Assembly (NCBI RefSeq): GCF_038624605.1
Contig: NZ_CP152020.1
Span: 744,001-808,000 of the forward strand
DNA: 64,000 nucleotides
DNA from: Psychrobacillus sp. FSL K6-4046
Lineage (GTDB): Bacteria; Bacillota; Bacilli; Bacillales_A; Planococcaceae
Direction: 5' to 3'
Position numbers and translations under genes: made by a program
The notes under the pieces: model-generated
Databases searched by the model: none
What the model saw: only the letters and a program-made list of their open reading frames with translations
Told to the model about the DNA's origin: nothing
Shown: in pieces, positions 8,432 through 17,091 of the stretch
Layout: each line of letters opens with the position of its first letter
Position numbering within the stretch: position 1 is the first letter of the stretch

Positions 8432-9792
8432 AGAGATTATTCCAATCCTTACTAGCGAAGTATATGCTACTGATTTTGTTAGCGATGTTTATCGTTCAGG
8501 CTGCATACTTGATTATTGCCTTGTTTGTGTTTGGTGTTTCCTATAATTCTGGGGTAACGCAAAATAAAGGTGCGGTTGAGGAAAGTGCAGTAGAGGACAA
8601 ATGGCATCAGGAAGCAAACGCAATGCAAAACGCCACGACCGAATCCGTTCAACAGGTGTTTGACCGTTGGAAGGAGCAGTATCCGCGAGCATCCATGTTT
8701 TGGGTGGATGGACAAGGGAAGCTTGCGAGCCAAAAGGACGTACAGGAGCAACTCCCTACTGAGTGGTCGCCCGCCTATACTGCAAAGTTTATCAAACAGC
8801 GTTATGGAGGGAACCCTTTTACGGTTATTGCGTTTGTTGAACAAGATGAGACGAACGGCTTCGTTGTACTCGAGCTGCCAAGGTCCGAGTTTGATCCGCC
8901 ACTTGCCAATATGTATGACAGATATGGACTCATTTTCATAACAGGTGTTATGGTTATCATTTTCCTGTTCTTATTCATGTCCTTTCTATTCTTTAGAAGC
9001 ATTCGAAAGCGGTTATTGCATTTACAGGAGGCAATGGAAATACGGGATGTAGACGGGCTGCCAATTGGGATTCCGGTGAAAAAGAAGGACGAAATCGGAC
9101 AGCTTGAAAAGACATTCAATCAAATGGTAGGCGAGTTAAGGGAGAGCAAGCAACGCGAACAGAAGGAGGAGCAGCTACGTCGAGAGCTGATCGCCAATCT
9201 GTCTCATGATTTGCGAACTCCGTTAACGAAAATAAGAGCTCAAGCGTATTCGATTGCAAAAGAGGATTTATCAGACGAAGGAAAGAAAGCGATCCAATCG
9301 CTCGAGTCCTCGGTTGTGAATGTGGACAGGCTCATTGAAAATCTGATGTCTTACACGCTACTCATGGCGAGTAAATATAAATTTGAATCGAAGGAAATGG
9401 ACGTTGTCCGCTATGTAAAGGAATGTCTAGCTTTATGGTATCCTGTATTCGAAAAGGAAGGGTTTGAAGTGGACGTCCACTTGGTCCCTTTTGAACAAAA
9501 TAACTGGAGGATCGACCCGATTTGGTTAGGGAGCATACTAGATAATTTATTGCAAAACGTGCTTCGACATGCAAAAAATGGGGCTTATGTTTGCGTCAAA
9601 ACGGAAACTACCGACCAATACGATGCTATTGTTATTTCCGACAGAGGAAAAGGCATGAAAAACGAATCCGATGAAGCTGGAGCAGGAATCGGATTGTCCA
9701 TCGTCGATATGATGGTGAAGGGCATGAAGCTGGACTGGGACATGGAGTCTAGTGAAAATGGAACGACTATCAAATTGAAAAAATACAAGTAA
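8428..9792 (+). CDS. Two-component sensor histidine kinase
   Basis: The 454-residue membrane kinase has two transmembrane helices (about 12-36 and 167-189) enclosing an extracellular sensor of about 130 residues. A HAMP linker follows (to about 235), then the H-box NLSHDLRTPL with phospho-acceptor H260. The ATPase domain has an N-box (LDNLLQNVLRHA), G1 (SDRGKGM) and G2 (GAGIGLSIVD). It should phosphorylate the response regulator encoded just upstream. The gene's last bases, with the following terminator, are duplicated about 290 bp downstream. The signal is unknown; the nearby ABC transporter suggests a membrane-active antibiotic or envelope stress. Confidence 0.94.
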   Translation: MKRLFQSLLAKYMLLILLAMFIVQAAYLIIALFVFGVSYNSGVTQNKGAVEESAVEDKWHQEANAMQNATTESVQQVFDRWKEQYPRASMFWVDGQGKLASQKDVQEQLPTEWSPAYTAKFIKQRYGGNPFTVIAFVEQDETNGFVVLELPRSEFDPPLANMYDRYGLIFITGVMVIIFLFLFMSFLFFRSIRKRLLHLQEAMEIRDVDGLPIGIPVKKKDEIGQLEKTFNQMVGELRESKQREQKEEQLRRELIANLSHDLRTPLTKIRAQAYSIAKEDLSDEGKKAIQSLESSVVNVDRLIENLMSYTLLMASKYKFESKEMDVVRYVKECLALWYPVFEKEGFEVDVHLVPFEQNNWRIDPIWLGSILDNLLQNVLRHAKNGAYVCVKTETTDQYDAIVISDRGKGMKNESDEAGAGIGLSIVDMMVKGMKLDWDMESSENGTTIKLKKYK

Positions 9793-9824
9793 TGGTGTAG
9801 GAGAATAACTGAATAAGTAACCGA

Positions 9825-9856
9825 AAAACGCATAGATCCTTACGTCTATGCGTTTT
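9825..9856. terminator. Terminator after the two-component genes (copy 1)
   Basis: AAAACGCATAGA and TCTATGCGTTTT form a 12-bp perfect stem with flanking A and T runs, so it can work on both strands. A near-identical copy lies at 10120-10151. Confidence 0.85.
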
Positions 9857-9955
9857 ATTCTGCATATTTCAGACTGTACAATCGTGATCTTGTTAACACT
9901 CTAGGTACCAGAATCTACAAGGGTGATAGCCTACCATGGTGGCCTTTTTAATTGA

Positions 9956-10058
9956 AATCGGTCGGTTTTTGCTCATAATCGGTCGGTTCGGTCAATAATC
10001 GGTCGGTTTCCTCGAATAATCGGTCGGTTATCTCGAATAATCGGTCAGTCAACGAAGG
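9956..10058. repeat. Five-copy 20-21-bp tandem repeat (AATCGGTCGGTT)
   Basis: AATCGGTCGG starts at 9956, 9977, 9997 and 10018; a variant, AATCGGTCAG, starts at 10039. The second half of each unit varies. It lies between the two copies of the duplicated terminator region and has no open frame of note. Confidence 0.85.
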
Positions 10059-10119
10059 TCAAATAGAAGAAATACAAGTAATGGTGTATGGTAATAAATA
10101 TAACTGAATAAGTAACCGA

Positions 10120-10151
10120 AAAACGCATAGATTATTACGTCTATGCGTTTT
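10120..10151. terminator. Terminator (copy 2), shared by converging genes
   Basis: The same 12-bp stem as at 9825-9856 but with a different loop (TTATTACG). It is 16 bp beyond the stop of the minus-strand membrane protein gene and can end that transcript. Confidence 0.75.
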
Positions 10152-10166
10152 AGTCGTGACCTTTGT

Positions 10167-10529
10167 TCAGATATAGCCAACTATTACTATACTAAAGAGT
10201 ATGCAAAAGGTTCCAAGATCGACAAGGGTGATCATATATTGTCTTTCTTCTCGTTCGTATTTATATGATACAAAAGCACGGTGACACAATATAACAAGAG
10301 TGACAGCCATTAGTAAATAGACGAATACCCAATCCTCCATAATCCAAAAAAGAACAAAGAGAACACTGCCTAAAACAATTAAGATTATTTCTATCCATTT
10401 GTGTGTAGTATTTACAAAGAACCTTAGAGGAGTACTAATGTTATATTTCTGTCTAATGAAGTACTGCAGCAAAACATAGATAACCAGTAATAAAAAGATT
10501 AAAGCAATATACATATCGACAGTCATCAT
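10167..10529 (-). CDS. Small four-helix membrane protein, DUF4181-like
   Basis: The 120-residue protein has four hydrophobic segments (about residues 5-24, 45-63, 66-84 and 98-119) separated by short charged loops such as YKYEREER. It has no recognisable catalytic motif. The layout and length recall the DUF4181 family of Bacilli, but this is a weak match by eye. Translation should start at one of two adjacent ATGs after AAAGGGGTG. It is transcribed away from the ABC operon. Function unknown. Confidence 0.65.
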   Translation of the reverse strand: MMTVDMYIALIFLLLVIYVLLQYFIRQKYNISTPLRFFVNTTHKWIEIILIVLGSVLFVLFWIMEDWVFVYLLMAVTLVILCHRAFVSYKYEREERQYMITLVDLGTFCILFSIVIVGYI

Positions 10530-10663
10530 TCAACACCCCTTTCTACCTGTAACGTTTATTTCTATATAATGTATTTTAACACAACCTAAATATTCAAATA
10601 CTTTCGATATAACATGCTCCCATTGTACAGCACCCCATTTCCACCGCCATTTTTTAAACAAAA

Positions 10664-10699
10664 TTTAACCTTTACCCTTACGTTCTTTTAACCTTACAT
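10664..10699 (+). promoter_or_regulatory. Direct repeats upstream of ABC operon, regulator-site candidate
   Basis: TTTAACC occurs at 10664 and 10687 (23 bp apart, about two helical turns). A related TTTACCCTTAC lies at 10671, similar to TTTAACCTTAC at 10687. Direct repeats are typical binding sites of OmpR-family regulators, and one is encoded 2.3 kb upstream. The region also precedes the GAGGTGAGGG ribosome binding site of the ABC ATPase. Inference only. Confidence 0.4.
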
Positions 10700-10727
10700 C
10701 TCTAACATAGAAATAGAGGTGAGGGAA

Positions 10728-11639
10728 ATGGAATATGTAGTACAAACAAACAATTTATCGAAGCGTTTTGGAAAGGAAGTAGCCGTAGAAGGGCTGAATA
10801 TGAAAATACGTAAAGGAGAGATTTACGGGTTTTTAGGACCGAATGGAGCAGGGAAGACAACGACCATCCGTATGCTGCTAGGGCTGATGAAGGCGTCGTC
10901 CGGCACAATTCAAATCTTTGAAAAGGATTTACATAAAGAGCGCATCAACATTTTAAAAAGAGTAGGATCTCTAGTAGAGAACCCGTCGTACTATCCCCAT
11001 TTAACGGCATATGAAAACTTAGAGGCATTACGGAAGATCCTAGGGGTACCGAAATCAAGAATCCATGAGGTATTAGAAATTGTCCGATTATCCGAAGTAG
11101 CCAATAAAAAGGTTAAAGGATTCTCGCTAGGAATGAAACAACGCTTAGGAATAGCGGCTTCCCTATTGAACAGTCCGGAGCTTTTAATCCTAGATGAGCC
11201 AACAAACGGATTAGACCCATCCGGCATTATCGAAATTCGCAATCTGATCAAACAGCTTCCCGCTGAAACTGGGATGACTATTCTAATCTCCAGTCATTTA
11301 TTATCCGAGATCGACCAAATGGCGACGACCGTTGGAATCGTGACAAAAGGAAAAATGATTTACCAGGATTCCATCGAGGCTCTCCGCATGCATGCCAAGC
11401 AAAAAATTTTACTGAAGGTGAGCAATAGTGAGCAGGCATGGCGTTCGTTATTAGGGAACGGCATAAAAGCAGAATGGCAGGAAGGGGTTATCCTACTGTC
11501 CGAGCATTCTGATGAAAAAGTAGCGAAGGCAATCAAGACCCTCGTGCACGGAGGCTACTCCATTTACCGTGTGGAAGAGGAAAAAAGATCGCTAGAAGAT
11601 ACGTTCCTTCAAATGACCGCAGAGGAGCAGTTTGTATGA
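10728..11639 (+). CDS. ABC transporter ATP-binding protein (bacitracin/lantibiotic type)
   Basis: The 303-residue ATPase has Walker A GPNGAGKTTT (38-47), signature FSLGMKQRLG, and Walker B LLILDEPTNGLDPSG, followed by a C-terminal accessory domain. This is the BcrA/LanF layout. It should power the two small permeases encoded immediately downstream. The ATG at 10728 is favoured because GAGGTGAGGG lies upstream; an in-frame GTG at 10719 lies inside that site. The stop overlaps the next gene by 4 bp. The likely role is removal of a peptide antibiotic or another membrane-active molecule. Confidence 0.94.
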   Translation: MEYVVQTNNLSKRFGKEVAVEGLNMKIRKGEIYGFLGPNGAGKTTTIRMLLGLMKASSGTIQIFEKDLHKERINILKRVGSLVENPSYYPHLTAYENLEALRKILGVPKSRIHEVLEIVRLSEVANKKVKGFSLGMKQRLGIAASLLNSPELLILDEPTNGLDPSGIIEIRNLIKQLPAETGMTILISSHLLSEIDQMATTVGIVTKGKMIYQDSIEALRMHAKQKILLKVSNSEQAWRSLLGNGIKAEWQEGVILLSEHSDEKVAKAIKTLVHGGYSIYRVEEEKRSLEDTFLQMTAEEQFV

Positions 11640-12346
11640 TTGGAAAACTAATAAAGGCAGACTTTTTGAAGATCAAACGAAAAGGGTTATGGTTCCTAGC
11701 ATTTTTAGGGCCGTTCGGAGTGATTGCGCTGCAAATGGTCAACTACGGCGTTCGGAAAGATTATTTACTAAAGCAAAGTGACGATGATTGGGGCTATTAT
11801 TTAGCAAACGTACACTCGCTTACCCCATTAGCACTTGTATTAGGAATCGCTATTTTAACTTCATTTATAGCAAGTATAGAAAATGAGACGAATGCTTGGA
11901 AGCAGCTGATTTCATTGCCGGTCTCCAAAATGGGCGTGTATTTATCGAAGTTCACGGTTCTCGCAAGCCTGCTATTTGTATCCTCATTGCTTGTAGGAAT
12001 ATTTTCTTTAGTATATGGCATTTTTCTGAACTTGGGAGATGACATTCCTTACTTGGAGCTTTTGAAATATAGCTTTTATCCTTATTTGGCAGCTTTGCCA
12101 GTACTAGCGCTACAGTTATGGATTGCGTCCGTCAGTCAAAACCAAGGTATTCCCATTACAACAGGAGTGCTAGGTGTCATTTTTGCCTATTCGGCCTTCT
12201 TTTTACCGGACTGGATGATTTGGAAGTGGCCATCTTTGATGAACGAGTGGGATGAGCCAATCATTAATGCCCTGCTTGGAGTTGGGGTAGGGCTTGTATT
12301 GTATATCGCAGGAATGCTCGACTTTATGAGAAGGGACGTGAAATAA
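11636..12346 (+). CDS. ABC-2 type permease (lantibiotic immunity type), first subunit
   Basis: A 236-residue membrane protein with about six helices and an N-terminal amphipathic stretch (LIKADFLKIKRKG) typical of BcrB/LanE-LanG-type permeases. The conserved short motif with NAWKQLISLPVSK lies near residues 84-96. It overlaps the ATPase gene by 4 bp and abuts the second permease, so it should form a heterodimeric channel with it. Confidence 0.88.
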   Translation: MIGKLIKADFLKIKRKGLWFLAFLGPFGVIALQMVNYGVRKDYLLKQSDDDWGYYLANVHSLTPLALVLGIAILTSFIASIENETNAWKQLISLPVSKMGVYLSKFTVLASLLFVSSLLVGIFSLVYGIFLNLGDDIPYLELLKYSFYPYLAALPVLALQLWIASVSQNQGIPITTGVLGVIFAYSAFFLPDWMIWKWPSLMNEWDEPIINALLGVGVGLVLYIAGMLDFMRRDVK

Positions 12347-13072
12347 ATGCTCTCGATTTTACAATCAGAATGGTTTAAGTTTAGACATTCCAAAATTTTG
12401 TTCATGATTTTGACCGTGCCCCTTGTTGGTATTTTTCTTGGATTGACTAACGGTTTGTCAGATGACCGTGTAAATGAATGGTATCTGCCCTTGCTGACGA
12501 TGAATTTTACGTATGGCCTACTATTTTTACCTCTGTTAACTGGAGTTTTAGCAAGTGTGATTTGTAGATATGAGCATCAGGCGGGGGGCTGGAAACAGCT
12601 GCTGGCATTGCCAGTGACAAGAGGAAAAGTATTTGCGGCGAAGTATATATTGTTACTATTGCTAGTGCTAGTCATTCAATTATTATTTTTCTCCTCCCTT
12701 TACGTAGTTGGTATCATGCAGGGGTTCACCGATCCATTCCCCATGCAAATTGTATGGAAAAGCTTAGTCGGGGGATGGGTGGCAACCTTGCCGTTAGTCG
12801 CATTACAGCTATGGATGGCCATCATGTTCAAAAGCTTTGCAGCGCCCTTTGCCGTTAATGTGATTTTAACATTGCCTACGATACTAATTGTAAACTCTGA
12901 GCGTTTAGGGTCCTTCTATCCGTGGGCTCAGCCATTTTTGATGATGTATATCGGAGGGGACACGAGTGATACGTTCTTCGTTCCATGGGAGCAATTATTA
13001 ACGGTAGTTGGCGGAAGCTTTTTATTATTCTTCATTGGAGGATATATCTATTTTCAAAGGAAGGCGGTATAA
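12347..13072 (+). CDS. ABC-2 type permease (lantibiotic immunity type), second subunit
   Basis: This 241-residue, six-helix membrane protein is a paralogue of the preceding permease. It shares the start LQSEWFKFRHSK and the motif GGWKQLLALPVTRGKVF (about residues 77-93). It begins right after the stop of the first permease, with AAGGGACGTGAAATAA as a weak ribosome binding region. Both belong with the ATPase at 10728. Confidence 0.88.
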   Translation: MLSILQSEWFKFRHSKILFMILTVPLVGIFLGLTNGLSDDRVNEWYLPLLTMNFTYGLLFLPLLTGVLASVICRYEHQAGGWKQLLALPVTRGKVFAAKYILLLLLVLVIQLLFFSSLYVVGIMQGFTDPFPMQIVWKSLVGGWVATLPLVALQLWMAIMFKSFAAPFAVNVILTLPTILIVNSERLGSFYPWAQPFLMMYIGGDTSDTFFVPWEQLLTVVGGSFLLFFIGGYIYFQRKAV

Positions 13073-13075
13073 AAA

Positions 13076-14326
13076 ATGGAACGGAATTTTATAGTAGTTA
13101 TGGTTATCTTGCTTGCAGTTTTATTGACAGGGTGCAGCAGTAAAGCAGCCGATAATGCAGAATCATTTATTTCAACCGTAGAAGCGATCAATATCCCAGA
13201 CGGTGTGAAGGTCATCGGCTTAGGGGAAGCGACACATGGGAATGTGGAGTTTCAAGAGCTGAAAAAAGATGTATTTGAATCGCTAATCAAACAAGAAAAC
13301 GTTCGTGTATTTGTCATCGAGGGTGACTTTGGTGGCGGCCAGCAAATAAACGATTTCATCTTAAATGGAACGGGCACAGCCGAAGAAGCGGTAAACACGC
13401 TGGACTACGCAATTTATAAAACAGAGCAAATGGTCAATCTCGTACAATGGATGCATGATTACAACGCAATCGCAAACGAGGAAGAAAAGCTATACTTTTA
13501 CGGAAACGACATGCAGCGCTATGACTATAGCAAAAAAGGTGTGCTGGACTTTTACCAAACGGTTAACGAGAATGCCTTCAAGAATTATGAATCAAAGCTG
13601 GAGCACGTTTCTAATGAGAACATGCGTGAACTAACAACTGATCAATTAAATGATATCAATCAAACAGTAGAAGAGATTATTCAAGATTTACAATCTAACG
13701 AAGCAGCTTATATAGAGAAAACAAATAAAGAAGCTCACTCTCTTGCGCTACAATACGCTCAAATCATGAGGCAGCGTACTCAGCTATTCTTAAATGAAAA
13801 GGATTATATGCAGCTGCGAGATGAATACTTGGCACAAAACTTACAATGGATCATGGAGTTCGAGACAGCCCGTGGCAACGAGAAGGTTTTCTTTAATGGC
13901 CATAACGGACATGTGGAAAAAACGTCCGCATCGTTAGCTGGCTACAAATCGATGGGACATTATTTAGACGAGCAATATGGAGAAGCGTATTTTGCAATTG
14001 GAACGGACTTCACCAAGAGCAAGTTTCAGTCCAAAAATGGCAGTGGAGAGCGTAAAGACTATAAAGTAAAAAACAACAATGACTTAACCGATGCCTTTAG
14101 CAAGGTAGAGTCCAATATTTTCTATGTGGATTTTGAAAAAGCAGGAGAGTCGGAGGTTTTAAAGGATATTATATCGAAGAAACAAAAGATGGCTAATATC
14201 GGGGATGACTTCCGTTACTGGTACAAGTTTTTGAAGATGTTCTACACAATCGAAATGGTGCCAAATGAAGCTTATGATGGTGTCATTATCGTAAAGGAAG
14301 CAACACCGACAAGTGTAAACGAATAG
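13076..14326 (+). CDS. Erythromycin-esterase-family lipoprotein
   Basis: The 416-residue protein has a lipoprotein signal (hydrophobic residues 5-17, lipobox LTGC with C20), so the domain should sit outside the membrane. The core has the erythromycin esterase (EreA/EreB)-type motifs GLGEATHGN (E51, H54), VFVIEGDFGGG and NGHNGHV, which hold the proposed catalytic histidines and acids. The family hydrolyses ester bonds, but most lipoprotein members are uncharacterised and macrolide inactivation should not be assumed. It follows the ABC permease by 3 bp and is probably the last gene of the operon. Confidence 0.85.
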   Translation: MERNFIVVMVILLAVLLTGCSSKAADNAESFISTVEAINIPDGVKVIGLGEATHGNVEFQELKKDVFESLIKQENVRVFVIEGDFGGGQQINDFILNGTGTAEEAVNTLDYAIYKTEQMVNLVQWMHDYNAIANEEEKLYFYGNDMQRYDYSKKGVLDFYQTVNENAFKNYESKLEHVSNENMRELTTDQLNDINQTVEEIIQDLQSNEAAYIEKTNKEAHSLALQYAQIMRQRTQLFLNEKDYMQLRDEYLAQNLQWIMEFETARGNEKVFFNGHNGHVEKTSASLAGYKSMGHYLDEQYGEAYFAIGTDFTKSKFQSKNGSGERKDYKVKNNNDLTDAFSKVESNIFYVDFEKAGESEVLKDIISKKQKMANIGDDFRYWYKFLKMFYTIEMVPNEAYDGVIIVKEATPTSVNE

Positions 14327-14333
14327 AAGTGGC

Positions 14334-14368
14334 AAGAATCCATTTTATTTTTAGAATGGATTCTTTCT
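14334..14368. terminator. Bidirectional terminator between converging genes
   Basis: AAGAATCCATT pairs perfectly with AATGGATTCTT, with T-rich sequence after it. It lies between the esterase-family gene and the converging minus-strand gene. Confidence 0.8.
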
Positions 14369-14370
14369 AT

Positions 14371-14772
14371 TCATTCAACGATAACTGAAAAAGCATAGTT
14401 GCCGTCTCCTTTGTTCCACGTAGCAGTCATCCAGTAGACGTAGACCCCTTTTTCCTTTGGAGCTTCAATCATATGGTCTTTTATCGGAATTGGAACGACA
14501 TTATTTTCGCCGAGCAATTGCTCCACCGTCAAGGATTCTTCAATTGGTTTTTTCCAAAAATCTATGTTAATTTCCTCGCCTGGGGAAACCGAGGTAGGCG
14601 AATCTAATGGATGATAGTTTGGGTTTACACATTTAGTAGACAAAATTCCACTCCAACAATAGGAACCTTGTGAAGTAGCAACTTTTGTGTTGTTTACCAT
14701 TACAGCAGGTAAGGGAGGCTCGGTACGAAAAGGCTCGAACACGAGCAACCCCATGATAATTAATCCAATCAT
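14371..14772 (-). CDS. Small membrane-anchored or secreted protein of unknown function
   Basis: The protein of about 133 residues has an N-terminal hydrophobic helix (IGLIIMGLLVF), then a soluble domain with two cysteines (YCWSGILSTKC) that could form a disulphide outside the cell. It ends in a beta-rich segment (GVYVYWMTATW and NYAFSVIVE). I do not recognise a family. No ribosome binding site precedes the ATG at 14772; the frame stays open 15 codons upstream but has no ATG, GTG or TTG there, so the true start is uncertain. It lies downstream of the GT2 synthase on the same strand and may belong to that operon. Confidence 0.65.
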   Translation of the reverse strand: MIGLIIMGLLVFEPFRTEPPLPAVMVNNTKVATSQGSYCWSGILSTKCVNPNYHPLDSPTSVSPGEEINIDFWKKPIEESLTVEQLLGENNVVPIPIKDHMIEAPKEKGVYVYWMTATWNKGDGNYAFSVIVE

Positions 14773-14850
14773 ACTAATTACAGTGAATATCTCTCTAATT
14801 GCAATCGCCTCATTATCTACAGTCTAAGTTTATTTATCTATCACTTTAGT

Positions 14851-16200
14851 TTATTGGGCAATTACCTTTGCAGGCTCGATGTCTTCAAAATGTACTGCAC
14901 CGCTTCTAGTCAGCTTGTTCCAATTCGTTCTGCTTCCGAAAAAGTATAAAATAGTACCGTAAGTAAAGAAAAAGGTATCCAAAAAGCGATAGGTGATAGA
15001 TTCCCACATTGTGAAGAGGATGATACGAAGCCAGTGTAAAATAGAAAATTTATAGCCGTAATATCCTGCTCTTTGAACTGCCACTAAACGTAGTATAAAT
15101 TCGCTTAACCAAGCGATAGCCATCAACAGAAATGTAATGCCGGATACGTTTCCGAGTACGATGGAGATTGGGAATATGACCAGTGCTACTGTCCCCACTA
15201 TACTAAGAGTGATGGATTCAAATAAGAGAAAGCTAGAAAATTTCTTACCCAAATTGATGAAAAAGTCTTTCTTGTATAGATTTATGCAATCGATGAATCC
15301 TTTTTGCCAGCGAATACGCTGATGCATAAGGGATGCAAAATTCTCTGGGACCTCTGTGTAACAGACAGCCTCCGGTATAAAAATCATTTTTTCTCCCAAA
15401 TTTCTTTTGTGCATATATTTTTGAAGTCGGAAGGTAATCTCCATATCCTCACCAAGCGTATCCCGATAACCACCAATTTGTTGAAGGACATCTCTTCTAA
15501 ATGCCCCGAAGGCCCCAGACACTACATTTAACACATTTAGTTTCGCTTGTGTGACCTTCCTTACGTAAAAGGATGAAAGATAACCAGAAACCTGATACTT
15601 TATAATCCAGTTTTTAGTGTAATGAATAAGGCCCTGTTTATTTATTTGCTGTCCGACGTGGACCATCCCGCCACCGGCTATCACCTTTGGATCAACAAAT
15701 GCTTCATTGATCTTGTTTAAGCTATTCTTTTCTAATATAGAGTCAGCATCCAAGGTGATGACAATTTCACCAGTCGCTATAGATATTCCTGTGTTTAAGG
15801 CTGCTGATTTCCCGCCGTTATACTGATCCACAACTAGAATATCAGGATATTTTTTACTTAGGTAAACATTTTTAATGCCCACTGTATTAAAGAGGATAGT
15901 AGAGTCTCTAGGCGTCACTTCTAAATCGAGCATTTCCTGTAATACGTGTAAGGTGGCATCCGTCGACCCATCATTTATAAATATGGCCTCTTTACTCGTA
16001 TAATCTAACCTAAACCAGCTATCTAAGCATTGTTTCAAAACGAGCTCTTCATTGTAAGCTGGTATTAACACAGAAATCTTTTTCTCTGGCAAAATAAGAA
16101 GCTTCGTTTTAGTTGTGTTCAGAGAGCTGTATATATACTTTAATTGTAGGAGCAAATAAAGTATAAAAATTATGATTAAGCCAATAGATAGTAAATCCAA
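14851..16200 (-). CDS. Processive GT2 glycosyltransferase (PgaC/IcaA- or beta-glucan-synthase-like)
   Basis: The 449-residue membrane enzyme has an N-terminal helix (5-21), a GT-A domain with DGST (77-80) and DADS (151-154), the acceptor-site GEDMEI (250-255) and the QRIRW motif (294-298) of processive synthases. Three or four C-terminal membrane helices follow. It should polymerise a nucleotide sugar and extrude the chain. The motif set fits poly-N-acetylglucosamine, hyaluronan or beta-glucan synthases and does not tell them apart. The start is TTG at 16200 after AAGAAGGA. The GH16 glucanase gene is 24 bp upstream, which favours a beta-glucan product (inference). Confidence 0.87.
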   Translation of the reverse strand: MDLLSIGLIIIFILYLLLQLKYIYSSLNTTKTKLLILPEKKISVLIPAYNEELVLKQCLDSWFRLDYTSKEAIFINDGSTDATLHVLQEMLDLEVTPRDSTILFNTVGIKNVYLSKKYPDILVVDQYNGGKSAALNTGISIATGEIVITLDADSILEKNSLNKINEAFVDPKVIAGGGMVHVGQQINKQGLIHYTKNWIIKYQVSGYLSSFYVRKVTQAKLNVLNVVSGAFGAFRRDVLQQIGGYRDTLGEDMEITFRLQKYMHKRNLGEKMIFIPEAVCYTEVPENFASLMHQRIRWQKGFIDCINLYKKDFFINLGKKFSSFLLFESITLSIVGTVALVIFPISIVLGNVSGITFLLMAIAWLSEFILRLVAVQRAGYYGYKFSILHWLRIILFTMWESITYRFLDTFFFTYGTILYFFGSRTNWNKLTRSGAVHFEDIEPAKVIAQ

Positions 16201-16224
16201 ATAAATCCTTCTTTCTCTATTTTA

Positions 16225-17091
16225 TTATTTTAAATAAATTCTTACGTAATCCACTTCCATATAGGCTGGAAATTGCGTTGTTGCGTTCGGGTCACCAACC
16301 CAAGTACCACCCACTGTCACGTTCATTAGTAGATACATGCTTGTATGAGAGATATTGCTTGTTCGAAAGGTTATTTCACCGTCAATATAAAAAATCAGCT
16401 CATCCGGTGACCAATCGAGCGTATAGGTATGCCACTCAGACCCATCTATTTGTTCGTTCAGATGAAATGCTCGATTACCTTCCTCCTGGTGAGCGACATG
16501 CCAAAGTTCATTTGGCAATTGGCCTAGCATTTCCACTATGTCAATTTCTGGATAAGAAGAATGGTCAGTGGGGAGCAGCCAGATCGCAGGGAATAGCCCT
16601 TGACCTTTTGGGAATTTAGCCCTTATTTCAAACTTTCCATACATTTGCTCGTGTAAGCCTTGTGTCGTCACAGCTCCGGAGCGATAAGGATAGCTTTGAT
16701 AGGGGGAATCGCTAACCTCTAGCTTTAGAACACCAGAATCGGAGGTTACTTGTTCTGGTAAGTAGTGATGTAATCTACCATGTGCTTTGTAACCAGTATT
16801 TAAGAGATTCCATTTAGAAGCAGAGACGTGATCCTGATCAAATTCATCACGAAAGGTAACTTCCCAACCATTTACAGTGTGATGATCCTCATGGGGAATT
16901 TCTACGATTGTTGGTTCTGTTGGATGTTTTATAATTCTCATCTCTTCTTCCTTTTCATATATTTCTTTTACCTCTTCCTTAGTTATTGGATTATTGCTGA
17001 CCGGGTCACTATTACAACTGCATAATAAAATTATGAAAACAATAAAAAATGCCCTGATTAGTTGCCCCTCCTCAATGAGAAGTGAATTCAT
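16225..17091 (-). CDS. Glycoside hydrolase family 16 lipoprotein (beta-glucanase type)
   Basis: The 288-residue protein has a lipoprotein signal (hydrophobic 14-23, lipobox LCSC with C26) and a single GH16 domain (about 75-288). Its catalytic motif is EIDIVEM (nucleophile E182, helper D184, acid/base E187). GH16 enzymes cleave beta-1,3 or mixed beta-1,3/1,4 glucans outside the cell. Translation start is odd: the ATG at 17091 has no ribosome binding site, while GAGGAGGGG lies inside the frame 6 bases before an ATC at 17058. Starting there gives a textbook short signal peptide, so AUC initiation is possible. It probably trims the product of the adjacent GT2 synthase. Confidence 0.88.
   Translation of the reverse strand: MNSLLIEEGQLIRAFFIVFIILLCSCNSDPVSNNPITKEEVKEIYEKEEEMRIIKHPTEPTIVEIPHEDHHTVNGWEVTFRDEFDQDHVSASKWNLLNTGYKAHGRLHHYLPEQVTSDSGVLKLEVSDSPYQSYPYRSGAVTTQGLHEQMYGKFEIRAKFPKGQGLFPAIWLLPTDHSSYPEIDIVEMLGQLPNELWHVAHQEEGNRAFHLNEQIDGSEWHTYTLDWSPDELIFYIDGEITFRTSNISHTSMYLLMNVTVGGTWVGDPNATTQFPAYMEVDYVRIYLK

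Larger units (their letters stand above)
9781..10153. repeat. Direct duplication of kinase 3' end and terminator
   Basis: The segment 9781-9856 (last kinase codons, stop, spacer and hairpin) reappears at 10070-10153. The second copy has an extra TAATAAATA-like insertion and a few substitutions in the loop. The shared spacer AACTGAATAAGTAACCG is identical. Between the copies lie five 21-bp repeats. The second hairpin now serves the converging small membrane protein gene. Confidence 0.85.

Noticed and set aside
13076-14326. Calling the esterase-like gene a macrolide resistance gene
   Set aside because: Only the family motifs are present. Most chromosomal lipoprotein members of this family are not shown to act on macrolides.
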